A stretch of 64,000 nt of DNA from Halothiobacillus sp. (GCA_023255735.1 JAGDVP010000007.1:98691-162690); one strand, 5' to 3'; counted from the first letter of the stretch, positions 36,949 to 47,108 are shown. Notes: generated by a model from the letters alone, not told the origin. A program made the numbers and translations.

Positions 36949-37863
36949 ATGCGACTTGGTATCTTTGGTTTGGGGCGAATGGGTGCCAATATGGCGCGCA
37001 GGCTTTCTCGCGGCGGCATTGAAGTGGTGGCGCATAATCGCAGCACCGCGCCCATCGATGAACTGGTTGCCAGCGAAGCACACATTACGGCGGCTTATTC
37101 TTTAAGTGAGATGATGGCGCAATTACCCAGCCCGCGCATTGTGTGGCTCATGCTGCCTTCCGGTGAGATTACCGAAACGGCAATCACCCAAGTGTTGCCG
37201 ATGCTGGCTGCGGGCGATGTGCTGATTGATGGCGGCAACAGCAGGTATAAAGACACCCTCGCCCGAGCCGCGCGCGTGCAGCAAAGCGGCGTGCATTATA
37301 TGGATGTGGGCACCTCGGGCGGGGTTTGGGGCTTAAATAATGGCTACAGCTTAATGTTTGGCGGCTCGGATGAAGCGGCCGCTTTAATTACGCCCGCCAT
37401 CAAAGTGCTGGCGCCCGCGCCCGATCGCGGCTGGGGGCATGTGGGGCCGGTGGGTTCTGGGCATTTTACCAAAATGGTTCATAACGGCATTGAGTACGGC
37501 ATGATGCAGTCTTTGGCTGAAGGCTTGGCGATGCTGCGGGCGAAAAAAGAATTTGATTTAGATTTAGCGCAAATCACCGAACTGTGGCGTGATGGCTCGG
37601 TGGTGCAAAGTTGGTTGCTCGATTTAACCGCTGAGGCGCTGGCCGCTCAAGGGCAAAGTTTGGCGCATATTGCACCGGTGGTGGCCGATTCAGGTGAGGG
37701 CCGTTGGACCGCCAAAGAGGCGATCGATTTGGGTATTGCCGCACCGGTGATGACCTTGGCGCTACAAATGCGCTTTGCCAGCCAAGATGAGGAAGGCTTT
37801 GGCAATCGCTTGTTATCGTTAATGCGCAATGCCTTTGGTGGGCATGCCATCGTTAAAAAATAA
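36949..37863 (+). CDS. gnd: 6-phosphogluconate dehydrogenase, short (NAD-type) form
   Basis: 304 residues, far shorter than the 470-residue E. coli type, as in the YqeC/GndA-like short class that often prefers NAD. It oxidatively decarboxylates 6-phosphogluconate to ribulose 5-phosphate. The Rossmann start is MRLGIFGLGRMGANMARRL; substrate motifs are DGGNSRYKDT, VGTSGGVWGL and the catalytic Lys/Asn in FTKMVHNGIEYGMMQ. AAGGAG lies 7 bases before the ATG. It leads the gnd-zwf-pgi run. NAD preference is from the family, not shown here. Confidence 0.94.
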   Translation: MRLGIFGLGRMGANMARRLSRGGIEVVAHNRSTAPIDELVASEAHITAAYSLSEMMAQLPSPRIVWLMLPSGEITETAITQVLPMLAAGDVLIDGGNSRYKDTLARAARVQQSGVHYMDVGTSGGVWGLNNGYSLMFGGSDEAAALITPAIKVLAPAPDRGWGHVGPVGSGHFTKMVHNGIEYGMMQSLAEGLAMLRAKKEFDLDLAQITELWRDGSVVQSWLLDLTAEALAAQGQSLAHIAPVVADSGEGRWTAKEAIDLGIAAPVMTLALQMRFASQDEEGFGNRLLSLMRNAFGGHAIVKK

Positions 37864-37948
37864 ATCGGCTCGCGTGCCTTGAGTCCGTTTGGCCACTTTT
37901 ATGAGCAAAATGCTCAAAGTTATTGAGCCGACTGGGAGTTTTAAGTTT

Positions 37949-39457
37949 ATGCCCCATGCAAAATCAGCCGTAAATAAAGCCTCCTTGCGTCAAGAGCCGG
38001 TCACGATTGTGATTTTTGGTGCTACCGGCAATTTAGCGCATAAAAAATTGTTACCCGCCTTATTTCAATTAGAAAAAGCCCATGATTTAGCCGCGGGCAC
38101 GCGGATTATCGGCTTTGGCCGCCGCGATTGGACCGATGAGCATTGGCGCGATGAAGTCCAAGTGTTGCTTAGCGACGATGAATCGCAGCAATCCCCTGAG
38201 CTTGCCCGCCTGCTGGCGCGCTTGGGCTTTCATAATGGCGATTATGAATCGGAGGTATCTTTTACCTCACTGGCTACCCGCTTGACGGGAGGGCAATACC
38301 CCGCCTGTATTTTGTTTTATTTTGCCGTGCCGCCTGAGGCCTTCGGTCCGATTTGCACCCATTTGGCGCTGGCCAATTTGGTCGATCAAACCCACGGCTG
38401 CCGCCGCTTGGTGATTGAAAAACCCTTTGGGCACGATATTGAAAGTGCCCATGCACTCGATTCGTTGCTGCACAAGCATTTCACCGAACAGCAAATTTAC
38501 CGCATCGATCATTACCTCGGTAAAGGCACGGTGCAAAATATCATGGTGATGCGGTTTGCTAATTTGCTGCTTGAGCCGTTATGGAACCGCAATTACATCG
38601 ATCACGTGCAAATTTCCCATGCCGAAACCCTAGGCGTGGGTGGGCGTGCCGGTTATTACGAATCAGCCGGTGCCCTGCGCGATATGGTACAAAGCCATTT
38701 GATGCAAATGTTGGCGTTAATTGCGATGGAACCGCCGCCCTCCATGGACCCAGAAGCGGTGCGCGATGAAAAAGTCAAAGTGCTCCGCAGCATTCGCCCC
38801 ATTTCCCCGCGTGCCGTGCATGCCCAAGCCTTTCGGGCGCAATATCAGCGCGGGGTGGTGCAGGGCGAAAACGAAATCGGCTATTGTGATGAAGATGGCG
38901 TAGCGGCAGATTCTATGACCGAAACCTTTGCTGCCGTTAAGTTGTATATCGATAATTGGCGCTGGAAAGGCGTGCCATTTTACCTGCGCACGGGCAAGCG
39001 GTTAGCGCAAACCCATTCGCAAATTTCGATTCGTTTTCGCGATCCGCCGCAGCAATTATTCCGCGAAACGGCCATTACTAAAACCGAGCCCAATTGGTTG
39101 CTGATTGGTATTCAGCCCCAAGAAAACGTGCGCTTTGAACTGCAAATTAAAACCGATGGCCTTGAGATGCGCACCCGCACCGTGCAAATGGACGCCAGCT
39201 ACACCTCGCCTGAGCGTGAAAAATTGGATGCCTACGCCGCCTTGCTGCTGGATGTGATGCGCGGCGATCAAACTTTGTTCCTGCGTTATGATGAAGTGGC
39301 TTGGGCTTGGCGCGTGGTCGATCCCATCCTTAAAACGTGGGCGGTGGAGCGCGATTATATTCATACCTACAAAGCCGGCACATGGGGGCCTATCGAGGCT
39401 GATCGTTTATTCGATGACGATAGCCATGAGTGGCGCAACGATTTATCGATTCCCTAA
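37949..39457 (+). CDS. zwf: Glucose-6-phosphate 1-dehydrogenase
   Basis: About 502 residues. It oxidises glucose 6-phosphate to the lactone with NAD(P). The nucleotide site is VIFGATGNLAHKKLLPAL; the active site reads RIDHYLGKGTVQN, with Gly where most enzymes have Glu after GK. EKPFGHD is also present. ATG at 37949 fits the usual N-terminal length and has GGGAG 10 bases upstream; ATGs at 37901 and 37910 are in frame too. It sits between gnd and pgi. Confidence 0.95.
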   Translation: MPHAKSAVNKASLRQEPVTIVIFGATGNLAHKKLLPALFQLEKAHDLAAGTRIIGFGRRDWTDEHWRDEVQVLLSDDESQQSPELARLLARLGFHNGDYESEVSFTSLATRLTGGQYPACILFYFAVPPEAFGPICTHLALANLVDQTHGCRRLVIEKPFGHDIESAHALDSLLHKHFTEQQIYRIDHYLGKGTVQNIMVMRFANLLLEPLWNRNYIDHVQISHAETLGVGGRAGYYESAGALRDMVQSHLMQMLALIAMEPPPSMDPEAVRDEKVKVLRSIRPISPRAVHAQAFRAQYQRGVVQGENEIGYCDEDGVAADSMTETFAAVKLYIDNWRWKGVPFYLRTGKRLAQTHSQISIRFRDPPQQLFRETAITKTEPNWLLIGIQPQENVRFELQIKTDGLEMRTRTVQMDASYTSPEREKLDAYAALLLDVMRGDQTLFLRYDEVAWAWRVVDPILKTWAVERDYIHTYKAGTWGPIEADRLFDDDSHEWRNDLSIP

Positions 39458-39520
39458 ATTTTAATCATTGATGGGTATTTTTGGCGCATTAAAACACGGA
39501 CTTAATACAGGATTTGGTTC

Positions 39521-41164
39521 ATGAATAATTTGGTTCAATCCCCCGCATGGCAGGCATTAGTTGCCCATTCTGCGGCGATGAAATCGGTGCATTTGGCCGA
39601 TTTATTTGCACAAAATCCCGCACGGGCGCAGCAATACACCAGTACCGTTGCCGGCTTAACTGTCGATTACAGCAAACAGCGCATCACCGCCGAAACATTA
39701 ACCCTGCTGCAAAATCTGGCTGCAGCCCAAGGGGTGCTTGCCCGGCGCGATGCGATGTTTAGCGGCGCAAAAATCAACGCCACCGAAGATCGTGCCGTGT
39801 TACATGTGGCGCTACGCAATCGCAGCAATCGCCCCATTTGGGTCGATGGCCTCGATGTGATGCCCGAGATCAACGCCGTGTTAACCCGCATGCGCCACTT
39901 TACCGATGCGGTGCATGAAGGCCGCTGGCTTGGGTTTACCGGCGAGCGCATCACCGATGTGGTGAATATCGGCATCGGCGGCTCTGATTTGGGGCCGCGC
40001 ATGATGTGCGATGCGCTGGCCTCGCACGCATTGGCGCATATGAACGTGCATTTTGTGGCCAATATCGCGCCGAGTGAAATTGCAAACTTACTCAAAACGT
40101 TGGATCCCGCGCGGACATTATTCGTGGTGGCCTCTAAAACCTTTACCACGCAAGAAACCTTAACCAATGCCCACGCCGCGCGCCGTTGGTTTTTGGATAC
40201 GGCGGGCGATGAGGCCTACGTGGCCAAGCATTTTGTCGCGGTTTCCACCAACCATAAGGCCGTTGCCGCTTTTGGGATTGATACCGACAACATGTTTGGT
40301 TTTTGGGATTGGGTGGGCGGGCGCTATTCGTTATGGTCGGCGATTGGCTTGCCGATTGCGTTGTATATCGGTATGAATGGCTTTGAGCGTTTGCTCGAAG
40401 GCGCACACGGCATGGATGAGCATTTTCGCACGGCAGCGCCACAAGCTAATTTGCCCCTAATTTTGGGCTTAATGGATGTATGGAATGCAAGTTTTCTTGG
40501 GGCACCTACGCTGGCCGTTTTGCCTTACGGCACCCGCCTTGGACGCTTGCCGGCCTACTTGCAGCAAGCCTGCATGGAATCGAACGGCAAATCGGTTGAT
40601 TTAGACGGCCACCGAGTCAATTACAGTACAGGTCCTGTAGTGTGGGGTGGCGCGGGCACTAATGGTCAGCATGCGTTTTACCAATTGTTGCACCAAGGTA
40701 CCCAGCTCATTCCGGCGGATTTTATTGCCGCCATACGCACCCACACGCCGATGGGCGATCAACAAGCCATGCTGCTTTCAAATCTTTTGGCACAAACCCG
40801 CGCGTTAATGCTCGGGCGGGGTTTGGCTGCGGTTGTGGCCGAAATGCGGGCGGCAGGGTTGGATGAAGCCACCATCGCGCGGGTTGCACCGCATCGGGTG
40901 TTTTTGGGCAATCAGCCCAGCACCACCATTTTATTCCCGCAGATGACGCCCGAGGCCGTGGGCGCCTTGGTTGCGCTCTATGAGCACCGGATTTTTGTGG
41001 CGGGTGCGGTTTGGCATATCGATTCTTTTGATCAGTGGGGTGTTGAATTGGGCAAGCAAATGGCGGGTGAGCTTTTGCCCGCCATTGGCCATGCGCCGGT
41101 TGCGGGGGCATTTGATGCCTCAACCGAGGCATTGCTTGGCACCATCGCCCAGCATTGGGTGTAG
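39521..41164 (+). CDS. pgi: Glucose-6-phosphate isomerase
   Basis: 547 residues, normal for the bacterial enzyme. It interconverts glucose 6-phosphate and fructose 6-phosphate, linking the hexose pool to the oxidative pentose phosphate steps encoded just upstream. Motifs: [60 protein letters not shown] and the C-terminal [12 protein letters not shown]. Confidence 0.97.
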   Translation: MNNLVQSPAWQALVAHSAAMKSVHLADLFAQNPARAQQYTSTVAGLTVDYSKQRITAETLTLLQNLAAAQGVLARRDAMFSGAKINATEDRAVLHVALRNRSNRPIWVDGLDVMPEINAVLTRMRHFTDAVHEGRWLGFTGERITDVVNIGIGGSDLGPRMMCDALASHALAHMNVHFVANIAPSEIANLLKTLDPARTLFVVASKTFTTQETLTNAHAARRWFLDTAGDEAYVAKHFVAVSTNHKAVAAFGIDTDNMFGFWDWVGGRYSLWSAIGLPIALYIGMNGFERLLEGAHGMDEHFRTAAPQANLPLILGLMDVWNASFLGAPTLAVLPYGTRLGRLPAYLQQACMESNGKSVDLDGHRVNYSTGPVVWGGAGTNGQHAFYQLLHQGTQLIPADFIAAIRTHTPMGDQQAMLLSNLLAQTRALMLGRGLAAVVAEMRAAGLDEATIARVAPHRVFLGNQPSTTILFPQMTPEAVGALVALYEHRIFVAGAVWHIDSFDQWGVELGKQMAGELLPAIGHAPVAGAFDASTEALLGTIAQHWV

Positions 41165-41168
41165 TCAT

Positions 41169-41882
41169 TTGAAGATTTTATTTGTCGATTCTGCGACCGA
41201 GGCCTGCAGCGCAGGGCTTATGTGCGAGGGTGACATCATCACGCGCTTTGAGTTAGCGCCGCGTGCCCACACTCGGCTTTTGCTGCCCATGGTGCAAGCT
41301 GTACTCGCGCAAGCGGGGGCAAATTTAAGCCAGCTTGATTTAATCGCGTTTGGGCGGGGGCCGGGTTCATTTACCGGTGTGCGTATTGCGATGGGTTGCG
41401 CGCAGGGATTGGCTCTGGGGCTTGATCTTCCGGTGTTGGGGGTATCAACGCTGGCTACTTTGGCGCAAGCCCAAGCATCAGTACAGTTAGGCGGGGCGCG
41501 GGCGGTGATTCATGCGGCGATTGATGCGCGCATGGGCGAGGTGTACCACGCCGCTTATGGCCTTGGTGCCGACTCGATCGTGCAGTTAATGGGGTTGGAG
41601 CGCGTGTTAAAGCCTGCCGCCTTGCTGGCCGAGTGGGCGCAGATAGGCGCCATTTCGGCTGAACATCAAACCGCGCCCCTAATTGCTACAGGCACAGGTT
41701 TTGGCCGTTACCCTGAGGTTGCGCGGGCGGCGCCTTGGCAAAACGTGTTTGCTGATGCCTTGCCCGAACCTCGTTTTGCACTCGCCCTAGCCGCGGCTAC
41801 GCCACGTGCCGCTTGGCAAGATCCCACCCAAGCTTGGCCGGTTTATTTGCGCGATAACGTGGCGCACGTTAAGGCGTCTTAA
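41169..41882 (+). CDS. tsaB: tRNA threonylcarbamoyladenosine synthesis protein TsaB
   Basis: 237 residues from a TTG start at 41169, 4 bases after pgi; the protein begins KILFVDSATEACSAGL as in the family. TsaB works with TsaD and TsaE to place threonylcarbamoyl on A37 of tRNAs. The motif FGRGPGSFTGVRIAMG is diagnostic. The longer frame reading back into pgi is not supported. No other tsa gene is nearby. Confidence 0.92.
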   Translation: MKILFVDSATEACSAGLMCEGDIITRFELAPRAHTRLLLPMVQAVLAQAGANLSQLDLIAFGRGPGSFTGVRIAMGCAQGLALGLDLPVLGVSTLATLAQAQASVQLGGARAVIHAAIDARMGEVYHAAYGLGADSIVQLMGLERVLKPAALLAEWAQIGAISAEHQTAPLIATGTGFGRYPEVARAAPWQNVFADALPEPRFALALAAATPRAAWQDPTQAWPVYLRDNVAHVKAS

Positions 41883-42003
41883 CCCATGCGGTTTTTCCGC
41901 CGCCCGTTAAGAATAAAAATGGCTTTGATGTTGCCCCAAAGCACGAGGTTTTGCAGTACCCTAATTAAACTCGCTTTAATAAACGATTAACCCAAGGTGA
42001 ATG

Positions 42004-42861
42004 ATGAGTAATTCTGAAATCAATGTGCCGGTCGTGCTGGTATTCTCCGGGCACGATCCGAGTGGCGGCGCGGGCGTTCAGGCTGATATTGAAGCCATTA
42101 TTAGCCAAGGCGTGCACCCGGCTACCGTGATTACCGCGCTCACCGTGCAAGATACCGTCAACGTGAAACGGTTTGTGCCTACCGAGCCCAGCCTTGTGAT
42201 TGAGCAAGCGCGTGCCGTGCTGGAAGATATGCCCGTCACCTGCATAAAAATCGGCATGATTGGCAGCGTGGCGCTGGTTGAGGTGATTCACAGTATTTTA
42301 AAAGATTACCCCGAAATCCCTGTCGTGCTGGATCCCGTCCTCATTGCGGGCGGTGGCGGGGCGCTCGCCGATGAAGCGATTGCCAAAGCCATGCTGAATT
42401 TATTGGTGCCCCTAGCCACTGTTTTAACGCCCAATGCCTATGAGGCACGAGCTCTAGTTGAGCTGGCGGGTGCCAAGGGCGACACGATAGATGAGCGCGG
42501 CGCGGCCTTGCTTGCCATGGGGCCTGCTTATGTGCTGCTCAAAGGCGGTGATGAACCTGGGGTTGAGGTGGAAAACTGGTTGTTTCACGGGCACACCGCG
42601 CCTCGCCGCTTTGTTTTTGAGCGCTTGCCCGGTGCGTTCCACGGCTCGGGTTGCACTTTGGCTTCCGCCATTGCCGGGCTGCTAGCCCAAGCCTCGGATG
42701 CTGATTATGTGAATGCCATCCACGAGGCGCAAGAATACACCGGCCACACCTTATTTCATGCCGCGCAAATCGGGCGAGGCCAATGGATACCGCATCGATT
42801 GTTTTGGGCCGACTCCGAAGAAGAGGGGGAAGATAGCGCCCCCGTGCCCCGGATTCACTAA
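42004..42861 (+). CDS. thiD: Hydroxymethylpyrimidine/phosphomethylpyrimidine kinase
   Basis: About 285 residues. It phosphorylates HMP and HMP-P in thiamine synthesis. Family marks: VFSGHDPSGGAGVQADI, TALTVQDT, LDPVLIAGGGGALAD, LTPNAYEA and the anion hole FHGSGCTLASAIA. ATG at 42004 is preferred to the adjacent 42001 because AAGG ends 6 bases before it. An acidic 15-residue tail (SEEEGEDSA) extends past the usual end. It overlaps the following yqcC-like gene by one base. Confidence 0.92.
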   Translation: MSNSEINVPVVLVFSGHDPSGGAGVQADIEAIISQGVHPATVITALTVQDTVNVKRFVPTEPSLVIEQARAVLEDMPVTCIKIGMIGSVALVEVIHSILKDYPEIPVVLDPVLIAGGGGALADEAIAKAMLNLLVPLATVLTPNAYEARALVELAGAKGDTIDERGAALLAMGPAYVLLKGGDEPGVEVENWLFHGHTAPRRFVFERLPGAFHGSGCTLASAIAGLLAQASDADYVNAIHEAQEYTGHTLFHAAQIGRGQWIPHRLFWADSEEEGEDSAPVPRIH

Positions 42862-43241
42862 TGAGCCAAGCCATCGTGCATGAGCCAGCCCCAACGCGAG
42901 CCTGCTTACTGGCTTGTTTAACCCAAATTGAAGCCCTGCTGATGGAAGCCAAGCTTGCAACCGATCAGCCGAGCCCGCAGGCGTTGGCCAGTGTTGAGCC
43001 ATTTTGTTTTGATACCTTAGAATTTCATGCGTGGTTGCAATGGGTTTTTTTGCCCCGCATGCGCGATACGCTCATACAAAACAAACCCTTGGCTGCGCCG
43101 TGTTCAATCGCGCCCTTAGCGGAATATCGGTTTGCAGAACTGCGCACAATCGATACGACAGAATTACTTGCCCAAATCACCACCTTTGATGCCCTGGCCA
43201 ACCGCTATTTTAAATTTGAGCCAGTACCGCCCATTCATTAA
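42861..43241 (+). CDS. YqcC-family (DUF446) protein
   Basis: 126 residues. The block EPFCFDTLEFHAWLQWVFLPRM followed by APLAEYR is the DUF446/YqcC signature. In E. coli YqcC lies beside truC; its job is not known. It starts within the thiD stop (AATG). Confidence 0.85.
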   Translation: MSQAIVHEPAPTRACLLACLTQIEALLMEAKLATDQPSPQALASVEPFCFDTLEFHAWLQWVFLPRMRDTLIQNKPLAAPCSIAPLAEYRFAELRTIDTTELLAQITTFDALANRYFKFEPVPPIH

Positions 43242-43267
43242 GCCCGCCCGATGACAAGGAGCCCCCC

Positions 43268-44455
43268 ATGAGCCGACAAGAAGACCCCAAATGGCAGCCT
43301 AAAACCCGTGCCATTCGCGTAGGGCACCACCCCACCAATGAAGGCGAGCACAGCGAGCCGATCTTTACCACCTCAAGCTTTGTGTTTGAATCGGCCGAGC
43401 AGGCCGCCGCCCGCTTTTGCGGTGCCGAGCCCGGCAATATCTACGCCCGCTTTACCAACCCCACCACCAAAGTGTTTGAAGATCGGCTTGCTGCACTTGA
43501 AGGCGGCGAGGCTTGCGTGGCCACCGGTTCCGGCATGGCGGCTATTTTAAGCACCTTTATGGCCTTATGTTCTGCGGGCGATGAAGTCGTCGTGGCGCGG
43601 CAAGTGTTTGGCACCACCAGCGTGTTATTCAACAAATACTTGGCTAAATTTGGCTTAAAAGTGACTTGGGTTGATTTAACCGATTGGGCGCAGTGGGAAG
43701 CGGCCGTCACCGATCTTACCCGCTGGGTGTTTGTTGAAAGCCCCTCAAACCCCCTGTGTGAAGTGGTGGATATTGCGCGGCTGGCCGATTTAGCCCACGC
43801 GCATGGCGCAGGCCTCATTGTAGATAACTGCTTTTGCACCCCAATTTTGCAGCAGCCCATAGCCTTAGGCGCCGATATTGTGATTCACTCCGCCACCAAA
43901 TATCTTGATGGCCAGGGGCGGGCGATTGGTGGTGCTGTGGTGGGTAACAAAATCCAAGTTGGGGAAGAAGTGCGCGGGTTTCTTCGCACCTGCGGGCCTA
44001 CCATGGCACCGTTTAATGCGTGGATATTCGCCAAAGGGCTTGAAACACTGGCTTTGCGCATGCACGCGCATTGCGATCATGCCACCCAAGTGGCGCAATT
44101 TTTGGTGAACCACCCGAACGTTACGCAAGTGAATTTCCCCGGGCTGGCAAGCCACCCGCAGGCCGACATTATCGCCAAGCAGCAATCCGGACCCGGCGCC
44201 ATCGTATCGTTTGAAGTGTTGGGCGGTAAAGCGGCGGCTTGGCGCATTATTAACGCCACACAAATGATCTCGATTACCGCCAATTTAGGCGATGCCAAAA
44301 CCACAATTACCCATCCGGCCACCACCACCCATGGCAGGCTTACCCCCCAGCAGCGCGCCGATGCGGGTATCAGCGATGGCTTAATTCGCTTGGCGATTGG
44401 GCTTGAAGACCCTATTGACATTATTCGGGATTTGCAACGCGGGTTAGATGCCTAG
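43268..44455 (+). CDS. metZ: O-succinylhomoserine sulfhydrylase
   Basis: 395 residues, Cys/Met-metabolism PLP enzyme family. It makes homocysteine directly from O-succinylhomoserine and sulfide, an efficient route in a sulfide-exposed cell. PLP Lys lies in HSATKYLDGQGR; other motifs are YARFTNPT, ATGSGMAAI, VESPSNPLCEVVDI and the C-terminal GLIRLAIGLEDPIDI. AGGAG stands before the ATG. A close relative such as cystathionine gamma-synthase is less likely because the sequence follows MetZ through the RTCGPTMAPFNAW block. Confidence 0.93.
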   Translation: MSRQEDPKWQPKTRAIRVGHHPTNEGEHSEPIFTTSSFVFESAEQAAARFCGAEPGNIYARFTNPTTKVFEDRLAALEGGEACVATGSGMAAILSTFMALCSAGDEVVVARQVFGTTSVLFNKYLAKFGLKVTWVDLTDWAQWEAAVTDLTRWVFVESPSNPLCEVVDIARLADLAHAHGAGLIVDNCFCTPILQQPIALGADIVIHSATKYLDGQGRAIGGAVVGNKIQVGEEVRGFLRTCGPTMAPFNAWIFAKGLETLALRMHAHCDHATQVAQFLVNHPNVTQVNFPGLASHPQADIIAKQQSGPGAIVSFEVLGGKAAAWRIINATQMISITANLGDAKTTITHPATTTHGRLTPQQRADAGISDGLIRLAIGLEDPIDIIRDLQRGLDA

Positions 44456-44490
44456 TTTTTCAATCGGTTAGTGATAGGAGTTAATGCTTT

Positions 44491-44877
44491 ATGCGCATAT
44501 TGCACACCATGTTAAGGGTTCGGGATCTCTCCGCCTCGATTGCGTTTTATACCCAAGTGCTGGGCATGAAGTTACTTCGGCAAAAAGACTACCCCGCCGG
44601 GGCGTTCACCTTGGCGTTTGTAGGCTATGGCGATGAAAGCGAGCACAGCGTGCTGGAGTTAACCCATAACTGGGGCGATCACCACTACGAGATGGGCACA
44701 GGCTTTGGCCATATCGCGATTGAAGTGCCAGATGTTTATGCCGCCACGGCAGCGATCAAAGCACAGGGCGGCAAAATTCTGCGCGAGGCCGGCCCCATGA
44801 ATGCCGGCACCACGATTATTGCCTTTGTGGCCGACCCCGATGGCTATCCCATTGAGCTCATTGGTGCAAAGCATTGA
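44491..44877 (+). CDS. gloA: Lactoylglutathione lyase (glyoxalase I)
   Basis: 128 residues. It detoxifies methylglyoxal with glutathione. Metal ligands are in the start ILHTMLRVRDLSASIAFY (His), SVLELTHNW (Glu), GHIAIEVPD (His) and YPIELI (Glu). Length and motifs are those of the short nickel-type bacterial enzyme. Confidence 0.95.
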   Translation: MRILHTMLRVRDLSASIAFYTQVLGMKLLRQKDYPAGAFTLAFVGYGDESEHSVLELTHNWGDHHYEMGTGFGHIAIEVPDVYAATAAIKAQGGKILREAGPMNAGTTIIAFVADPDGYPIELIGAKH

Positions 44878-44900
44878 TCGCCTTCTTAAAGCCAAATTGC

Positions 44901-44937
44901 AAGCAGAAAAAATCATTTTTTTGAAATTTTTCTGCTT
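44901..44937 (+). terminator. Long inverted repeat after gloA, possible terminator
   Basis: AAGCAGAAAAA (44901-44911) pairs perfectly with TTTTTCTGCTT (44927-44937). The stem is AT-rich and is not followed by a T run, so it is only a weak terminator candidate; it could be a protein-binding or mRNA-end structure. Confidence 0.4.
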
Positions 44938-45138
44938 GACTTCAAAAAACTATGCACAAAGTTGTCCTCGCACCTTTTCTTAAAAATGGCACCTGTTTAA
45001 GATCAGCGGCTTAGCATATTTTTTTATTCAATCTATTGATTTTGTTGATTTTTTTGCGCAAGCAAAACGCTGGTCAAATTTTAACCAAGCCCCGTAAACG
45101 CTTGATTGAGCAAAGCCCGGCAGAAGTTACACCCAAGG

Positions 45139-45161
45139 TTATCCACAGTTTCTGTGCATAA
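45139..45161. promoter_or_regulatory. Two facing consensus DnaA boxes
   Basis: TTATCCACA at 45139-45147 is a perfect match to TTATNCACA. TGTGCATAA at 45153-45161 is the same consensus on the minus strand. The pair is separated by 5 bases and forms a near-palindrome (one mismatch in each arm). dnaA, mnmG and other oriC neighbours are absent, so a DnaA-titration, reactivation or regulatory site is more likely than the chromosomal origin. Confidence 0.55.
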
Positions 45162-45405
45162 CTGAACGCGCCCCTTTGGCAAAGCAAAAACCCTGTAGCC
45201 ACGCATCCTTTCGGCAAATTGGTGCTGTGCTTAGGCAAAGCTTGGTGGCTCATTAATCCCCAATTGCATTTTTTTAACCGATGGCTTAAGTTCGCCGCCG
45301 CCTAGCCGATAACCGCTAAACCTAGTGGGTTGACATGAGCCTGCCGCCCGCCATTTATAGATTCAATTGCATCAATTTTAAGTGCATCGATCACAGGAAA
45401 CCGTC

Positions 45406-47055
45406 ATGACGATTAAAGCCAAATTATTCCTTCTATCTGCCATCTCGATTGTGATGTTACTTGTGCTCGGATTTTATGGCCTGTACAACGAAAACAAGGC
45501 GCAAAATCGGGTGGAGCAAAATTTTAATTTGCGCATTCAGCCCGCCGAATGGTCGGCCGATTCCATCCGCGGGATCAACCGCATTGTGATTCAAGTTCAA
45601 TTGGCCTTGCAGCACGATCCGCAAGGCACGGCGGCGGCGGCGGCATTGCACTTAGACCATTCCATCAATAAGCATCTGGATTCGCTGGCGCAGAATTTAG
45701 ACTTGTTAAAAGAGGTTAATGCCAAACTCGCAGCCGTGAATCATCGTTCGCCCGAGGCCAACCAGATTCGCCAAGCTTTGTTGGCGCAAGAGCAAGATTT
45801 AATTGATAACGGCGTGCACCCCATCGTTGAGGCACTGAAAGCGGGCAACTTTGATCAAGCGCGCACTATTCTGGTTAAAACCATAGTGCCGGGATTAAGC
45901 AAATTTGGCACGGCCGCCACAGCCTATCAAGATCGGTTGTACAAAAATTTGCACGAAGAAAATGTGAATTCACGCGGGGATGTGAATCGGGATAACTGGA
46001 TCTATTTGGGTTTAATGGTGCTTGCCATCAGCTTGTTATTTGCGATTGCGGTGTGGGTTATCCGCGAGATTACCAAAGGCTTAAATTCAGCCGATCATAT
46101 GGCCATTGCTTTTGCCAAAGGCGAGTTTGATCGCCCGGTGCACATTGAAACCAAAGATGAAATTGCCGATATTCTGATTCACATGGATAAAGCCCGAGAC
46201 AGCTTGCGCCAAACGCTTAAAGCCATTGGCGGCGCATCGGTGCAATTAGCGGCCGCCGCGGAAGAAACCTCGGCCATATCCGCGCAAACCGATCAAGGCG
46301 TGCGCCAGCAGCAGCAAGAAACCGAAATGGTGGCCGCCGCCATGAATGAAATGAGCGCAACCGTGCACGATATTGCCCGTAACGCCGCCGATGCCTCGAA
46401 TGCCGCCGGTATGGCAAACGAGGCGGCAACCGGCGGGCAGGCGATTGTTAAGCGCTCGGTGGCTACCATCCATCAGCTGGCCACCAATGTAGATGAGGTA
46501 GCTCGCGCCATTACCTCGCTTGAAGGCGAATCCCGCGAGATCGGCAAGGTGCTCGATGTCATTCGGGCTATTGCAGAGCAAACGAACCTCTTAGCTTTGA
46601 ATGCTGCGATTGAGGCAGCGCGCGCGGGTGAACATGGGCGCGGCTTTGCGGTGGTAGCCGAAGAAGTGCGCTCGCTGGCATCCCGCACGCAAGGCTCGAC
46701 CGAAGAAATCCGCCAAATGATTGAGCGGCTACAAAGCGGTTCAGGTGCGGCGGTAACCGCGATGCAGCAGGGTAAAAATCAAGTGGAAATGAGTATTTCC
46801 GCCATGAGCGAAACCGAGCAATCTCTGCAAGCGATTACGCAATCGGTGCAAACCATCAATGATTTGAACTTCCAAATTGCCAGCGCCGCTGAGGAGCAAA
46901 GTGCCGTGACCGAGGAGATGAATCGCAATGTGCAAAAAATCTCCCAAATCAGCGATCAATCGGCCGAAGGCGCGGGGCAAACCCGCATCGCCTCTGAAGA
47001 ACTGGCGCGTCTGGCTGAAGGTTTGCAGGCTAAAATTAATCAGTTCCGCCTATAA
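45406..47055 (+). CDS. Methyl-accepting chemotaxis protein
   Basis: 549 residues from the ATG at 45406, with AGGA about 8 bases upstream. Two membrane segments (about 7-28 and 203-222) enclose a helical periplasmic four-helix-bundle-type sensor. A HAMP domain follows (about 222-275) and then the signalling domain, whose hairpin tip is [29 protein letters not shown] near residues 385-410. The ligand is unknown. A terminator at 47083 follows. No che gene is in the window. Confidence 0.95.
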   Translation: MTIKAKLFLLSAISIVMLLVLGFYGLYNENKAQNRVEQNFNLRIQPAEWSADSIRGINRIVIQVQLALQHDPQGTAAAAALHLDHSINKHLDSLAQNLDLLKEVNAKLAAVNHRSPEANQIRQALLAQEQDLIDNGVHPIVEALKAGNFDQARTILVKTIVPGLSKFGTAATAYQDRLYKNLHEENVNSRGDVNRDNWIYLGLMVLAISLLFAIAVWVIREITKGLNSADHMAIAFAKGEFDRPVHIETKDEIADILIHMDKARDSLRQTLKAIGGASVQLAAAAEETSAISAQTDQGVRQQQQETEMVAAAMNEMSATVHDIARNAADASNAAGMANEAATGGQAIVKRSVATIHQLATNVDEVARAITSLEGESREIGKVLDVIRAIAEQTNLLALNAAIEAARAGEHGRGFAVVAEEVRSLASRTQGSTEEIRQMIERLQSGSGAAVTAMQQGKNQVEMSISAMSETEQSLQAITQSVQTINDLNFQIASAAEEQSAVTEEMNRNVQKISQISDQSAEGAGQTRIASEELARLAEGLQAKINQFRL

Positions 47056-47082
47056 CACTTAAAATTTGGCGATTTCAATAAC

Positions 47083-47108
47083 AAGCGCTCATCAAGGGCG
47101 CTTTTTTA
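47083..47108 (+). terminator. Rho-independent terminator of the chemoreceptor gene
   Basis: AAGCGC (47083-47088) pairs with GCGCTT (47098-47103) around a 9-base loop, and a T run follows. Confidence 0.8.

Larger units (their letters stand above)
44878..45405. other. 530-bp AT-rich intergenic region
   Basis: No gene is supported here. It contains an inverted repeat just after gloA (44901-44937), a near-consensus DnaA box CTATGCACA at 44950-44958, a T-rich stretch at about 45018-45056, and two consensus DnaA boxes at 45139-45161. The rest shows no clear structure. It must also hold the promoter of the chemoreceptor gene. Confidence 0.6.

Noticed and set aside
45018..45161. Chromosomal replication origin
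   Set aside because: AT-rich DNA and DnaA boxes are present, but the box number is small and no dnaA, dnaN, mnmG or rpmH gene is near.
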